DNA of 64,000 nucleotides. Origin: Oryza sativa Japonica Group (Eukaryota; Streptophyta; Magnoliopsida; Poales; Poaceae). Position 1 is the first letter of the stretch; the number at the start of each line of letters is the position of its first letter. The notes below the pieces were generated by a model that saw only the letters and a list, made by a program, of their open reading frames with translations, was not told the DNA's origin and did not search any database. The translations under genes were made by a program, and so were the position numbers. Positions 26,656 to 37,578 of this stretch are shown piece after piece. The DNA lies in assembly GCF_034140825.1 (NCBI RefSeq), contig NC_089040.1, forward strand, positions 12,604,001 through 12,668,000, written 5' to 3'.

Positions 26656-26940
26656 TGGATGTATCTCTGAAATGGCAAAAGTAAAGCAGATGAGATGAAA
26701 CAAAGTTGCAAGAAGATTGGTGATGCTAGCTATAGACTATAGTAGTACCATAAGCCGATGCTAGTTCATACAATTTTCATCACCAGAAGCAAAACTCCGA
26801 TGGATGTATCTCTGAAATGGCAAAAGTAAAGCAGATGAGATGAAACAAAGTTGCAACAAGATTGGTGATGCTAGCTATAGTAGTACCATAAGCCGATGCT
26901 AGTTCATACAATTTTCATCACCAGAAGCAAAACTCCGATG
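26656..26940. repeat. Tandem duplication of about 145 bp
   Basis: The unit beginning TGGATGTATCTCTGAAATGG at 26656 recurs at 26801. The second copy lacks about 7 bp (within the CTATAGACTATAG part) and has one base change (GCAAGAAG to GCAACAAG). It starts directly at the A-tail of the SINE-like element. Confidence 0.9.
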
Positions 26941-27134
26941 TCTCGCGGATTAGTATATGTTTACATTACATTCATGTTGGTGCCTAGCAAACATGAACAT
27001 GACAAAATTTTGAAGGAAAACTTGCCGAATCTGAAGATGACAAAACTGAAGAGCAGCTTGCCTAACTGATGATATAACCCAAGAACCAATCCCTGATGAA
27101 ACTGTCCTCCCCACCCTATTCCAAAGTTTCCAAG

Positions 27135-27572
27135 CTATATCCCCGCCTCCGCGGCTCGCCGCGGCGTGCTCTTACGCCGGCTGCCATTCTGCCGGAAGCC
27201 ATTGGACCTGGTGGATTCATCGTTGCTGGACCGGGTGCTTGAGCTGTTCTCCTCAAGGTCAAGGTTTGAGCTTTCTTCCTCCTTGGGCAGCCTGTTCCTC
27301 TTGTTGCCCTTCCCTGCAGAGCTCTTCTCCGTTCTTGACACCTTCGGCTTCGCACCGCCGTCTTCTCCTTCGCCTTGTTGGTAGTCAGCATCACCGTCGT
27401 CGCCCTCGGTTAGATTCTTGGCCTCTGCTTGATCCACCACCTTGTCGACAATGCGCTTCTGCGGCCTTCCCCTCCTCTTCCTCGCAGGCACAACCTCCTC
27501 GCCGCTGCTGCCCTTGTCCTCATGGCTCCTGCCATTGGTGAGCTTCCTCCCTCTGCCTCTTCCCCTACCCAT
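27135..27572 (-). CDS. Small basic protein with one AT-hook
   Basis: A single open frame of 145 residues, started at ATG 27572 ([14 protein letters not shown]); the in-frame codon upstream at 27581 is not ATG. The N-terminus is Gly/Arg repeats. Residues 31-40 (RKRRGRPQKR) are a classical AT-hook with the GRP core at 35-37, which binds the minor groove of AT-rich DNA. The rest is charged, low-complexity and probably disordered (EESSNLDLEENSSSTRSSND), with a basic C-terminus. It is likely a nuclear chromatin protein of unknown role. I do not recognise a named family. The 5' leader probably reaches about 28650 and may be spliced, since the next 600 bp upstream are AT-rich while 28180-28660 is GC-rich and leader-like. 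Confidence 0.7.
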   Translation of the reverse strand: MGRGRGRGRKLTNGRSHEDKGSSGEEVVPARKRRGRPQKRIVDKVVDQAEAKNLTEGDDGDADYQQGEGEDGGAKPKVSRTEKSSAGKGNKRNRLPKEEESSNLDLEENSSSTRSSNDESTRSNGFRQNGSRRKSTPRRAAEAGI

Positions 27573-28680
27573 GGATTTCAATCCAGCAGATTACTTCTCT
27601 ATCTGATTAAATCTAGCTGGAGTTGGATTGGGCAATTACTGGGAACAGAAAGATGCTACTGCTGCAGCTGCAGCTGCTTCTGTTATCTGATTACTTCTTG
27701 TTATTTTCTTGGAATCAGTTTATCTGATTGATTCTTGGAAGCAGAATATTTCACTTCTCAGTCAGTTCTCCTAGTTTGATTTGTGATACTGCAGCAAGAA
27801 ATAAGATAGAAATCTGCAAGAAAAGCATACAAGAACTTACTCTTACTGTAACAAGCTATTGGAACAGTATATTTCAGATTATCAGATATCTCTGGGGGAA
27901 TCGATTTATTAAGCATAAATGAAGTGTCTCATATTGAGATCCATAGAACTTGACAAGTTCAGACAACAAATATCCCCATTAAACTCAGGTTGGAATACAT
28001 CAACCAATATACTAACCCACAAAAGATAGGAACAAAAACAAGAAACTAATTCATTTCATCAATAAAAGAGAGAGACAGAGAGAAACTAATTCAAGAGATG
28101 AACCATCCAATAGAGGTGAGAAGAGAAAAAGAAAAAAAAAGGAGGAAGTTTACCTTATTGCATCAAATCAGCAATCTGGCTCAAGAAGCATATCCAGCCG
28201 CTATCCATTTCTTCCCCTCCAAAGAACCAATTTTCACTGATGCTGGAGGGAAGCCAAAAGCCAAAACTATGGATTGGAAGTGATCTTGGATTCGAAACAA
28301 GAAGAAAATCCCACAGATCAAGAAGCGGTAGCAGGAGTTGGCTGCTCAGTATTGGGGAAAGCTGGAAGATTCTTGGACGAGCAGGCGGCGGCAGCACAGC
28401 AGCAGGAGCAACAGCAGCAGCGGTGGTGCTAGTATGGACGAGAGGAGGAGGAGGGTGTGAGACTTGTTCTGGGTTTCTGGCCTTCTGGGTGCTCGAGCTG
28501 CAACAGTAGCTGTAGCCGCAGCAGGGACAGCAGGAGTACACACCACGCGCAGAGAGCCAGCCAGCAAGAGAGAGAAGCTACCGAGAGAGAGAGAGAGAGA
28601 GAGAGAGGTAGCTTGCTTGCTTTGCTTTTCTGTGGAGCTGTCACTCGCTGCAGCTCAGCTCAGCTCAGCTCGGCCTTGCA
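27573..28680 (-). promoter_or_regulatory. Probable leader, leader intron and promoter of the AT-hook gene
   Basis: The GC-rich stretch 28190-28560 with GCAGCAGCAG-type repeats looks like a 5' leader. A pure GA repeat at 28583-28607 and four AGCTC units at 28651-28671 mark the promoter side. GA repeats are common just upstream of rice transcription starts. Open frames across this GC-rich part are chance. Confidence 0.45.
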
Positions 28681-30071
28681 CTTTGTTTACAGTCTACCAA
28701 CCGTTGAAAACGAGATGATCTAGCTCCACTGTGATTATTAGCCTGACAAGAATGAGATTTTTATTAGTGCAAATGACAGTGTGCTTAAGGATTAACTGTA
28801 GTGGTATTAGTACTAGTTCTCTTTATCTGCTCTTGGGGGATTCAAGAGGGAGAGAAGAACAGGGAGGATCCCAAGACTGGGTGACAGGCAGGGAGGGAGC
28901 AAAGAAAGAAAACCAGGAGCTAGAGCCAAGATCCATCAGGGTGGTGGTTCTGACCCCCATGACTGGATGTGTTTATTTGTTGCTGGTGCCTGTTTGGAAT
29001 AACTGCTTCTGGGGATTACTGCATGATTATTACTGAAGCTGGTTCAGCATAAATAATTGTACTACTTCCTCTGTTGTTTTGTACTCCTCTCGCAGTTCCA
29101 TAAAAAACCAATCTAAAATTGAATGTGACACATCATAGTACTACGAATTTAGACATACCTCTGGCCAAATTCATTATACTATGTATCAAATCATATCAGT
29201 ACTAGTACAATTTGTAAACAACATTGTCTTGTACTCCCCCAGCCCAAAAAAAAACCTTCATTTTTAGGTTTGTGTACACCGTTTGATTGTCCGTCTTATT
29301 TAAATAAACTATGACGCATAAAGTACTATTTATGTTTTATCATGTAATAACAATAAAACTATTAATCATAGAAAATTTTTAAATAAGACGAGGAGTCAAA
29401 CGTTATATAAAAATTGAAAAATAAAGTCACCATAGACTTTTGATATGACGTTTAATCATTTTTTTTAAAAAAACTATGTATTCCTAAATATACTACGAAT
29501 TATTTTATTATTAAATATACTTAAAACATGATTTCTTCTCATGTTTATTTTTCATAAGATAAGTAGTCAAACATGTCAAAAAGTCAATGTTTAAAAGCAA
29601 ATTTTAGAAAATTAAAGTTGTACAAAGCCACAAGTATTATGACGTGTAGCACATGACCACAAGTTTTATGGTATATATGTTTCATAGAACTCCACCGTTA
29701 TTAAAATCTTGATTAGTTTCAGTATATTTGAAATAATTTTTTTTAAGTAAAGAAGAGTTAAACTAACAACCTTATTATCATCTTTATTCAAGAACTTAAT
29801 AGTTAAAAGAATTATATGCACTATATATTTTAGAATTGTAAGTAAATCAGACTCAACATACACAAAGGTGAGATTTTGTGAAGCTTTATAATCATAATAC
29901 TATGTACCATGGGTCATAGTAATACTTATACTTATGCAAAAAAACACACCGTATAGCAGTTTGAAAAGCGTGCGCATAGAAAACGAGAGAGATGATGTTC
30001 TACAACTTTAACTTATAAATATAGGATTTTCTAAAATTTATTCTATATTTAAAGAGAGACGGTATCTTATA
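28681..30071. other. Intergenic with a degenerate Stowaway-like stretch
   Basis: At 29231-29480 the sequence starts TACTCCCCCAGCCCAAAAA and contains TTGATTGTCCGTCTTATTTA and its reverse partner AAATAAGACGAGGAGTCAAA. This is the pattern of a decayed Stowaway-like MITE; the right end is not clear. Nothing gene-like was found. Confidence 0.45.
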
Positions 30072-30514
30072 GAGTAAATTTCACAAAACTACAGATACTT
30101 TGATTAAATTATCACAAAACTACAGATTTAAGAATGTATTTCACAAAACTACAGATTTAGAGTCAAATTTATCACGGAACTACAGATTTAAGATATTATA
30201 TCACAAAACTATTGATTTAACAACTATTTTATCACAAAACTACACATTTTAAAACTATTTTATCATAAAACTACATATTTTTATAACTTTAAATAAATAA
30301 TAGTGCTATGATCTAAACTCTAGAATATGTAGTTCTTTGATTACTTCATCACTAAATCTATAGTTTTGTGATATGGTGCATTAAATCTGTAGTTCCGTGA
30401 AAAATTTGACGCTAAATCTGTAGTTTTGTAATACATTCTTAAATCTATAGTTTTATGATAATTTGATCTAAGTATCTGTAGTTTTGTAGTTTTGTAGTTT
30501 TGTGAAATTTACTC
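30072..30514. mobile_element. Foldback MITE made of short ACTACAGATTTA repeats, 443 bp
   Basis: The left end GAGTAAATTTCACAAAACTA and right end TAGTTTTGTGAAATTTACTC are exact inverted partners. Both arms are built of about 30-bp units containing TCACAAAACTACAGATTTA, five to seven per arm, meeting near 30290. The flanks TATCTTATA and CATTTTATA agree in seven of nine positions. This would fit a decayed 9-bp target duplication as left by Mutator-like elements. Confidence 0.75.
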
Positions 30515-31244
30515 CATTTTATAAGACATGCTATTGGTGGCTGGACCCTCGGTGCTAATTGTCTCTTTATTTTATTATGATGGTCTGTGAACGGTTTCAC
30601 ATAGAATCATTCAGTCATCGACGAAGCGCATGTGCTTTTGACTGGTGATGTAGTTAATGAATTAGTACAATTGTGCTAAGTGTGCAACTAGAAACTACAA
30701 AGGCACCAGTTAGCCACAACCACATAATTTCCTAACAAACACTTTTTTCTGCACGTTGTTTTGCTTGTGGTCCTTGAACAAATCATGTGCCCTTCATTTC
30801 ATCCGACACCGGTAATTGGTCAGCATACGATTCCGTGGCAGAATGAATACATTGATAGCACAGGTGAAGACTATACAAACACTTTGCAACAATATGAAGC
30901 AAAGACAGCCATCCTGAACTGAGCCAGCCACTGACAAGCCCTTTTCATCCTCCATTAATTTCAGAATAGTTCATCTTGTTTGTCAAAAGAAAGAAAGAAA
31001 GAAAGAAAGATGTTCCCAGAAAAAAAGAAGAAAGATGATGCAAATCAGTTCTGATCAAGGAAAATCAATGGGGCTGAATGACTGACTGCTTTACGGAATT
31101 ACGGAAGATAAGCTGATCTAGAGAGACCAGAACAACAATAGAGCGCAGCAGAATTCATTAGTACCTATGGATGACAGAATGAACACTTTTTTGGGCCAAG
31201 AATGGGCCCAGCCCAACTTATTTTTTTTCCCCTGTGGTTACATG
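30515..31244. other. Intergenic, no gene recognised
   Basis: Plain spacer with a short GAAA microsatellite at 30987-31010. Confidence 0.45.
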
Positions 31245-31246
31245 TA

Positions 31247-32377
31247 CTAACTCCATCCTAAAATAGTTGTCACATATAGTGCCATTTATCCCATCAATAT
31301 CTCCTATTCAAATTTCTTCCCATTTTATCCTAACCACCCACCCTCTCACATTCAAACATGAAGCATTAGGGCTTTAACAATATGCTTACGTGTCATTCTG
31401 CCTCAAGCTTACACGTAGGATATTCCTAGCCAACTGTGTTTCCTGTGACCAAACCAAGAACGCGTGACCAAACTGAGACACACTGTTCATAAAAAAAATA
31501 TCAGCATCGTCAGGTCGACCCACACTCGTCGCCAGGGAAGGGAGAGGGTGGAAAGAGAGCTCGGCTCGTCTCGGCGGCCAGGGAGGGAGACCGTCATCCT
31601 CCGTCAACCAGGAAGGGAGGAAGGGAGCCAAGCAGGTCGTCGCCCCCTAGCTCCACACTGCGCCATCGCCGGGCTCGTCGCCGAGGAGTTTTCGCTGAGC
31701 TCGCGGCCCCTACGTCACCGGATCCAAAGCTCGAGGCCGATGCCAGCCACAACCGTGGACGAGGTAGACGAGTCGGCGTGGTCCACGTGCCGCGACAGTT
31801 TGGTGTGCCGGCGATTGGGTACGGATGCGGTGAAGCGGGAAGACCCCTACCCCGATGGTGGTGCCCTCGCCACCATATCAACCCCGCCGCCTCCCGTTCG
31901 CGTGCCGCTGAGCTCCCATCGCGCTGTCACCCACTGGTCAGAGGGGGAGGAGAGGTGGAGCCCTACCCAGCACCGGTGTCGCATGGGCCGCGCTGTCGCT
32001 GCTCTGCTCGACGCCGTCACCGAACGAGCCACCTCGCTTCCTCTGCCAGGGAAAATGTAGAGAGGAGGAGCACCGCCGACCTCGCCGCTCCACCCGACGG
32101 TCGTCGCTGACCTTGCCTCGCTTTATCCTCCGGCGCCTTGGCTTTCTCTGCCGACAGGGAAAGGAAGAGAGGAGAGAGATACATGAAAAGTGAAGGTGAT
32201 ATTAGTGGGACCCACTATAAGTGACTTTCACTGTAAAGCATGTAGCCAATATTGTTCTTGATCTATGCGGCATGTGAGGTCTAGCAAAATTTGGTAACGC
32301 ACCTATATAGTATTTTTTTTGAAACCTTAATTTATACTAATCAACCTAAAATGACAAGTATTATGTGACGGAGTGAG
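31247..32377. mobile_element. Stowaway-like MITE interrupted by a GC-rich repeat
   Basis: The outer ends are CTAACTCCATCCTAAAATAG and, reversed, CTCACTCCGTCACATAATAC, both leading into TTGTCA. TA flanks them at 31245-31246 and 32378-32379. The middle (about 31370-32290) is unrelated GC-rich DNA with weak ends of its own (TTTAACAATATGCTTACGTG against CATGTAGCCAATATTGTTCT). It is probably a second element that inserted into the MITE. The long open frames within (31464-32060 and others) overlap on both strands and show no domain. Confidence 0.55.
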
Positions 32378-32379
32378 TA

Positions 32380-32950
32380 GCAAACAATAAGATAAGCCAA
32401 ATCGTCCTTTAATTTTTTTTTTTGTTAAAAATCTCATCTGAATGGCATCTATTGTATCAAACTCAAACCTTTCAGTAAAAGACAGTGCTCTTTTAGATAC
32501 GGAGTAAGTCAGTAAAACCTTTTAATTGTGGCGAACATCGTACTAGTTGCCTAGTAGTTGGATAAAAAAAAATCATCCTTTGCATCAAAGGAAGTACCCA
32601 CTGTGGTTACATGTACAGTAGCAAAAAATAAAACAAGTTAAAAATCTCATTTTAATAGCATGAATTGTGCCCAACCCAACCTTTTGAAAAAACAATGCTC
32701 TTTTTCACAATTCTGTAAATACTAGTTGGATAAAAAAAATCTTCCTTTCATGCACAATTCAAGAGGATAAGGGAAAAAAAAAATCTTCCTTTGGATCAAA
32801 ACCATCATCTGGAATTGGACACTTGGTGTGGATTTATACAAGTTACATGTCAGATTTTCCCTAGTGAAGGAGTAAGAAGACATGGTCCCATGGATATGTG
32901 GACTGCATTGCATGGCTTGGCCCAGCTGAGAGCCCGAGACAATCAGAGCA
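32380..32950. other. Intergenic upstream of Lhca1
   Basis: AT-rich spacer. Two short near-repeats, GTGGTTACATGTAC (31234 and 32600) and AATCTTCCTTT (32739 and 32784), are present. No gene is seen. Confidence 0.4.
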
Positions 32951-32959
32951 GAAGGCAAA

Positions 32960-33235
32960 TGCAGGGGAGTGCCACGTAGGACGGGCAAAAGATGCCACGA
33001 TCCGACGTGGCCCAATGGGGGTGGGCGCGCGCGGATATCGCAGCCAATCGGCGGCGGGATTCGGATATCCCCCATCCCCGGCCTCGTCTCCGGCCGCTCG
33101 CGTCGTGCTCCCCCCTTAATATCCCGCCACGGATTCCGGCGTCCACTCACCGGCCACCTCTTCTTCCTACTTCGTCTTCTTGCTGGTGTGTTCGAGGAGG
33201 AGGAGGAGGAGGAGAAGCTAGCGGCGGCGGCGGCA
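32960..33235 (+). promoter_or_regulatory. Lhca1 promoter and leader
   Basis: The 270 bp before the ATG hold elements seen in light-regulated genes: ACGT cores in GCCACGTAGG (32971) and GACGTGGCCC (33004), a GCCAAT box (33041) and two GGATATC I-box-like motifs (33032, 33061). There is no canonical TATA box; TTAATATCC at 33116 is the nearest candidate. This grouping fits strong light control but is inferred from motifs alone. Confidence 0.5.
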
Positions 33236-34255
33236 ATGGCGACGAGCGGGCTGAGGAGCTGCAGCGCGGTGGGCGTGCCGAGCCTGCTGGCGCCGTCGTC
33301 GAACAGGAGCCGCCTGCCGGTCTGCGCCTACGCCACCACCTCCGGGCGCGTCACCATGTCCGCCGAGTGGATGCCGGGCCAGCCACGCCCCGCCCACCTC
33401 GACGGCTCCTCTCCCGGGTAAGCACAAGCGTTCGACGACGACGACACGTCTTCGCCGGCGTGCGTCCGTGGCGAGCGAGAGACTGACAAAGCTAGGATTT
33501 GCCATGCGTGCGTGCAGTGACTTCGGGTTCGACCCGCTGGGCCTCGCCACCGTGCCGGAGAACTTCGAGCGGTTCAAGGAGTCGGAGGTGTACCACTGCC
33601 GGTGGGCCATGCTCGCTGTGGTATGGTTCTTGATTCTGATCTCCGCATGGCATGGCCTGCGCCGCCATGGACGAACTGAACTGAACTGAATCACGCTTGT
33701 GCAGCCTGGGGTGTTGGTGCCGGAGGCGCTGGGGCTGGGCAACTGGGTGCAGGCGCAGGAGTGGGCGGCGGAGCCCGGCGGCCAGGCCACGTACCTCGGC
33801 AACCCGGTGCCATGGGGCACGCTGCCGACGATCCTGGTCATCGAGTTCGTCGCCATCGCCTTCGCCGAGCACCAGCGCACCATGGAGAAGGACCCCGAGA
33901 AGAAGAAGTACCCCGGCGGCGCCTTCGACCCCCTCGGCTTCTCCAAGGACCCCGTCAAGTTCGAGGAGTACAAGCTCAAGGAGATCAAGAACGGTATGCA
34001 ATGCACCCAACTTTTCTTTTTTTTTTTAATAACGATAACGGTTGTCAAATATTTAGAAACGGAGACGATAACATATGCGTATATATTATCGATCGGTTTG
34101 TAGGGCGATTGGCCATGCTGGCTTTTGTGGGTTTCTGCGTCCAACAGTCGGCGTACCCGGGCACCGGCCCACTGGAGAACCTGGCCAGCCACCTCTCGGA
34201 CCCGTGGCACAACAACATCGGCGACATCATCATCCCGAGAACCATCTACCCTTGA
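33236..34255 (+). CDS. LHCA1: Lhca1, photosystem I chlorophyll a/b-binding protein, four exons
   Basis: Exons 33236-33417, 33518-33620, 33705-33993 and 34104-34255; GT-AG joins in frame give 241 residues. The N-terminus ([20 protein letters not shown]) is a chloroplast transit peptide. Then come mature-protein marks: [20 protein letters not shown], helix B with the chlorophyll ligands ([16 protein letters not shown]), the Lhca1-type [16 protein letters not shown], and helix C ([16 protein letters not shown]). It ends in [13 protein letters not shown]. The third intron falls within the KNGRLAM ligand motif. The product is a thylakoid antenna subunit that pairs with Lhca4 beside photosystem I. 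High GC in the exons is normal for rice. Confidence 0.95.
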
Positions 34256-34593
34256 GCTTGGCACGAACCGGTGCGTGCGTCCGGGCGTACGTGAAGGCTA
34301 TGGGTGGTTTTTATGTGCGTGCGTACTGTGTGTGATTGGTTGATTATTGCGCGCGCGTGCGCACGCAGTGGTCGGCCGGCAGGCAGCTGCTGGTTGGCCT
34401 TGTAATGTAAAGCTTAAGTAGAGGGTGCTCTCTTGTGAATCCGTCCATCTTAATTTTTGTATCAAACACGAAATCAAACTGGTCTTAGTTAAACTCGATC
34501 TGGTATGGTACGTCGATTTGGTGATATTGATTGATGACAAGAGTACCAGCACGCACGTTCATGTACTCTCAAGCCGAAAACTCGATTACTTAA
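34256..34593 (+). other. Lhca1 3' UTR and spacer
   Basis: GT-rich 3' UTR with alternating GCGC/TGCG tracts at 34340-34370. There is no other gene here. Confidence 0.5.
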
Positions 34594-34790
34594 GGGCTGT
34601 TTGGTTCAGTACCAATTACCAAACTCTCTTAGCCTGCCAATTTTGGTTCATTGCCATAGCTTTGACGTGCCACAGTTTTTTAGCTTTGAATCCACACGTC
34701 GTAGACTCATACTTTTAATAACTCTTGTCTTAGTAGCGTTCACAAAAAGTACGGTAATGTGAGGTGTTCAACCAAACACCCCCCTCCACC
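34594..34790. mobile_element. hAT-like MITE, about 195 bp
   Basis: The ends GGGCTGTTTGGTTCAG and, reversed, GGGTGTTTGGTTGAAC are the common hAT-type MITE ends of grasses (GTTTGGTT). I could not confirm an 8-bp target duplication. Confidence 0.6.
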
Positions 34791-34830
34791 ACTGTAGATA
34801 TTTTTCTTGCGCTACACTGCTGTTCGTTTA

Positions 34831-35206
34831 GTGGGAAAACTATTCTAAACTCTCGAGGGGATGTCCTCTAGTTGTTTGTATGTCACTCTAATGATTATAA
34901 AAGAATTTAAAAACATTTAAGAAGATGTATTAATATGTTATATATCACTCCACAAATATGCAATTTTAAATTCAACTTCTATATCTTGCAACGAAAAAAT
35001 AAATTAAACTATAACTAGTTAACGTATAATCACAATCAAATTTGTTTTTTCTTTGCGAAATGTAGAAGTTGAATTTTAACTTGCATATTTGTGGAATAAT
35101 ATATCCATATTAATACATCTTCTCAAATGGTTTTAATTTTTTCCATAACTATTTGAGTGTCATGTAAACAACGAGGAAACCTTCCCTTTGAGAGTTTAAA
35201 ATCCAC
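34831..35206. mobile_element. Foldback MITE, 376 bp
   Basis: GTGGGAAAACTATTCTAAAC on the left pairs with the reverse of the right end (GTGGATTTTAAACTCTCAAA) with mismatches. Inner parts match better: AACTCTCGAGGGGA, GTTGTTTGTATGTCACTC and AGAAGATGTATTAATATG all recur reversed. The arms meet near 35020. Confidence 0.65.
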
Positions 35207-35339
35207 TTTGTGTTCAGTGGCGGACACAACTAATATGTAAAGTGTGGCTAAACCGTGGAGCGTCTCGCCACAATGAACAAATTGTGGGCAAAAGCAATTT
35301 TAAGGAATCCGTACCTTACTTTTTAGGCGGTGCGTCCCT

Positions 35340-36420
35340 GATATTTGCCGTTCTTCACATGCCACTTAGACTAAGAACGTGTTAAGCTTTATACTTCACA
35401 CTGCAAGTTACTTATAATGGATACTACCAATACCAATCTCTTTTACTTTTCATCTCTGCCTCTCCTCTCTTTCTTTCCCCACCAGCAAAGGAAGCCAAGG
35501 CCAGAGAAAGCGAGGTGTCGGGGTTGAGCGGCGGCGGCCGACGCGGTGGTCCATGCGGCGACAGTACCGGGCAGCCCGAGCGGCGCCAGCGCCGGCTCCA
35601 AATCGATGACGGCCTCGACCTCAAACTCCTCTGCCTCTCCGTCACTTCCCTCTCAGTCCCCTTCTCCTCTCCTCCGTCGGCCATTCCATTCTCTTCTCCA
35701 CTGCGCCTCCCCCTCCTCCGGTCGCCACACCTCCCCTCCTCCTCTTCCTGCAGCTGCCGCGGCGCAGAGCGGTAGAGGCGAGGTGGCGTTCGAGGCGGCA
35801 GATCGAAGTGGCTCAACAAGCGGAGCAGGTGAGGTCGTGGTTGCGAGTGGCGATGAGCGAAGCGGCGGCGCACACCCATTTAGGGTCAAGCGGGGCTCCA
35901 CCTCGTTGGGCCAGAAGCTGTCGAGCTACGGATCAAGCTCGCTGGCTCTGGATCGACCTCAGTGGCGTGGCCTCGACCTTGAGCTCCTCCTATCTTCCTC
36001 ACTGCCAGCGGCCTCTCCTCCTCCCACAATGACAGGGGTGGCAGCGATAATTTCTCCCCTACCCCCTACGTCGCTACATCCTCATCACAAGCACCAGCCT
36101 GTTGCTGTCACCGCGACGCCAACATCTCTCTGGTCCTCTCTCTTCCTTCCCGGAGGGGCGCAAGACACAACATTGTGGGCCCAGAGCTGCAAATCTGATG
36201 AGGAAGTTCCCCGTTCTTGGTGAGGCAACGAAATATGCTAAGGTGGAGGGGAATCTCCGAGCTAACCGGTGAAGGCTGCAAATATGACAAGGAAGTTCCC
36301 CATTTTTTGTGGGCAATGAAATATACTGAGGTGAAAGAGAATCTACGAGCTGACCGGTGAAGATTGAATAATAACTCAGTGCACCGTAACCTTAGCATAT
36401 TTTTAGCACATTTTATTAGA
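35340..36420. repeat. GC-rich repeat related to the one at 31370-32290
   Basis: From 35356 the sequence CACATGCCACTTAGACTAAG and the following CTTCACACTG, CTTATAATGG, CTTTTCATCTCTGCC and AAGGAAGCCAAGGC match, in order and orientation, the reverse complement of 32275 down to about 32110. This is therefore a second copy of the same element in the opposite direction. Its right limit is unclear. The long overlapping open frames (35424-36223 on both strands) have no recognisable domain, and I do not call them genes. Confidence 0.55.
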
Positions 36421-36876
36421 TTTTATCTTATAGAGGCATTCTTACGGCGCTTTAAATTGTGCCTGGTTTGTAAAGGCATTTTCTCGAGACACTTTAAACA
36501 CGATAAAGACACTTCTTAGAATAAAAAAAACTAAATGACTAAATATAAGTAACTCAAGGCAAATACACACAAGTGATACTTAGGGTTGAGTTGGTTAGTG
36601 CCTTATAGATGAGAATAATTTGTCCAATTAATCATGAGTTAAGGATTGGCGAAAACAAGGAAAAATATTTTATTTTTTTACATTGGTTTCATAGGATTGT
36701 GGTAGAATTTAATGTCTTCAGAAAATACATCTACCATCTTATAGATATTTTATAAAATACCTCTTACCGTAAGACACTTATTAGGTATTTTTTAAAATAC
36801 CTTTATAGTATTGTGAAAGTATTGTAAAGGCATTTAAAAAGTCTCTCTATAATACTAGAAAAATGTTTTTTTTGTT

Positions 36877-36895
36877 TTTTTTTCCTTGTAGTGAC
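36877..36895. repeat. CACTA-type terminal motif
   Basis: Read on the minus strand this is CACTACAAGGAAAAAAAAA, the usual start of rice CACTA elements. Repeats with AAAGGCATTT and GAGAC near 36430-36860 may be its subterminal repeats. I found no matching left end, so this may be one end of a truncated element. The stretch 36896-37578 is otherwise plain 3' flank of SelO. Confidence 0.4.
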
Positions 36896-37578
36896 TGAAC
36901 CTTTCCTGTTTAGTCGTCCTCCGCCACCGAACGGCTGTGTAGAATTAAAGAAACTAGGAAAACGATCACGTAGTGGAACCAAAGAAACTCAATACCAAGA
37001 AAGCAGATTTTAAGAACATCCTAAACAAAATCCGGAGCAATTCGATTGTATCTCTACATAAACAAAATCAGTCTGAACAAAATGTTACTTTTGTTCCATG
37101 AACACAAAGAACAGTGGAATAAATAATCTTTATGTTATAACTAATTGCTTTCACATTGTGTGGTATTAGATCGTCCGTACGGCGACAATGCGCTTAATTG
37201 CATGTGTACCAACAACACAATAATTTGAAGTAAATAAACACCTCTCATGTTGCTGGACATAATTAGATGGACAGCTAAAACTAAATGCACATCATGTTCA
37301 TCTGCGAAAATATAATCTGTTCACAACAACAAAGCACTATATCTAAGAAAATCGGATGAGTTTGGTGGCTCTATTTCCCAACTGCTATGAACGCTTAGCT
37401 ACCGTCAACAATATGATAACTCGAAGATTAACAACACCAGTTTCTGATATGCATCGGCAGTAAAATAGCATGTGATGCTTTAGACACTATAGCAGTAGCT
37501 CAAAATTAAACCTCCTATACAGAAAAAAATAATATAAAAAAAACAAGTTTGCATATTTGACGTGATGGAATGTTGGTT

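Noticed and set aside
30072-30514. Regularly spaced short repeats resembling a CRISPR array
   Set aside because: This is a plant nuclear sequence. The units are inverted in the second half, vary in spacing and form a MITE.
31464-32110. Open frames of 198 and 110 residues near 31.5-32.1 kb
   Set aside because: Both strands are open because of GC content. There is no domain, and the block is a repeat with a second copy at 35.4 kb.
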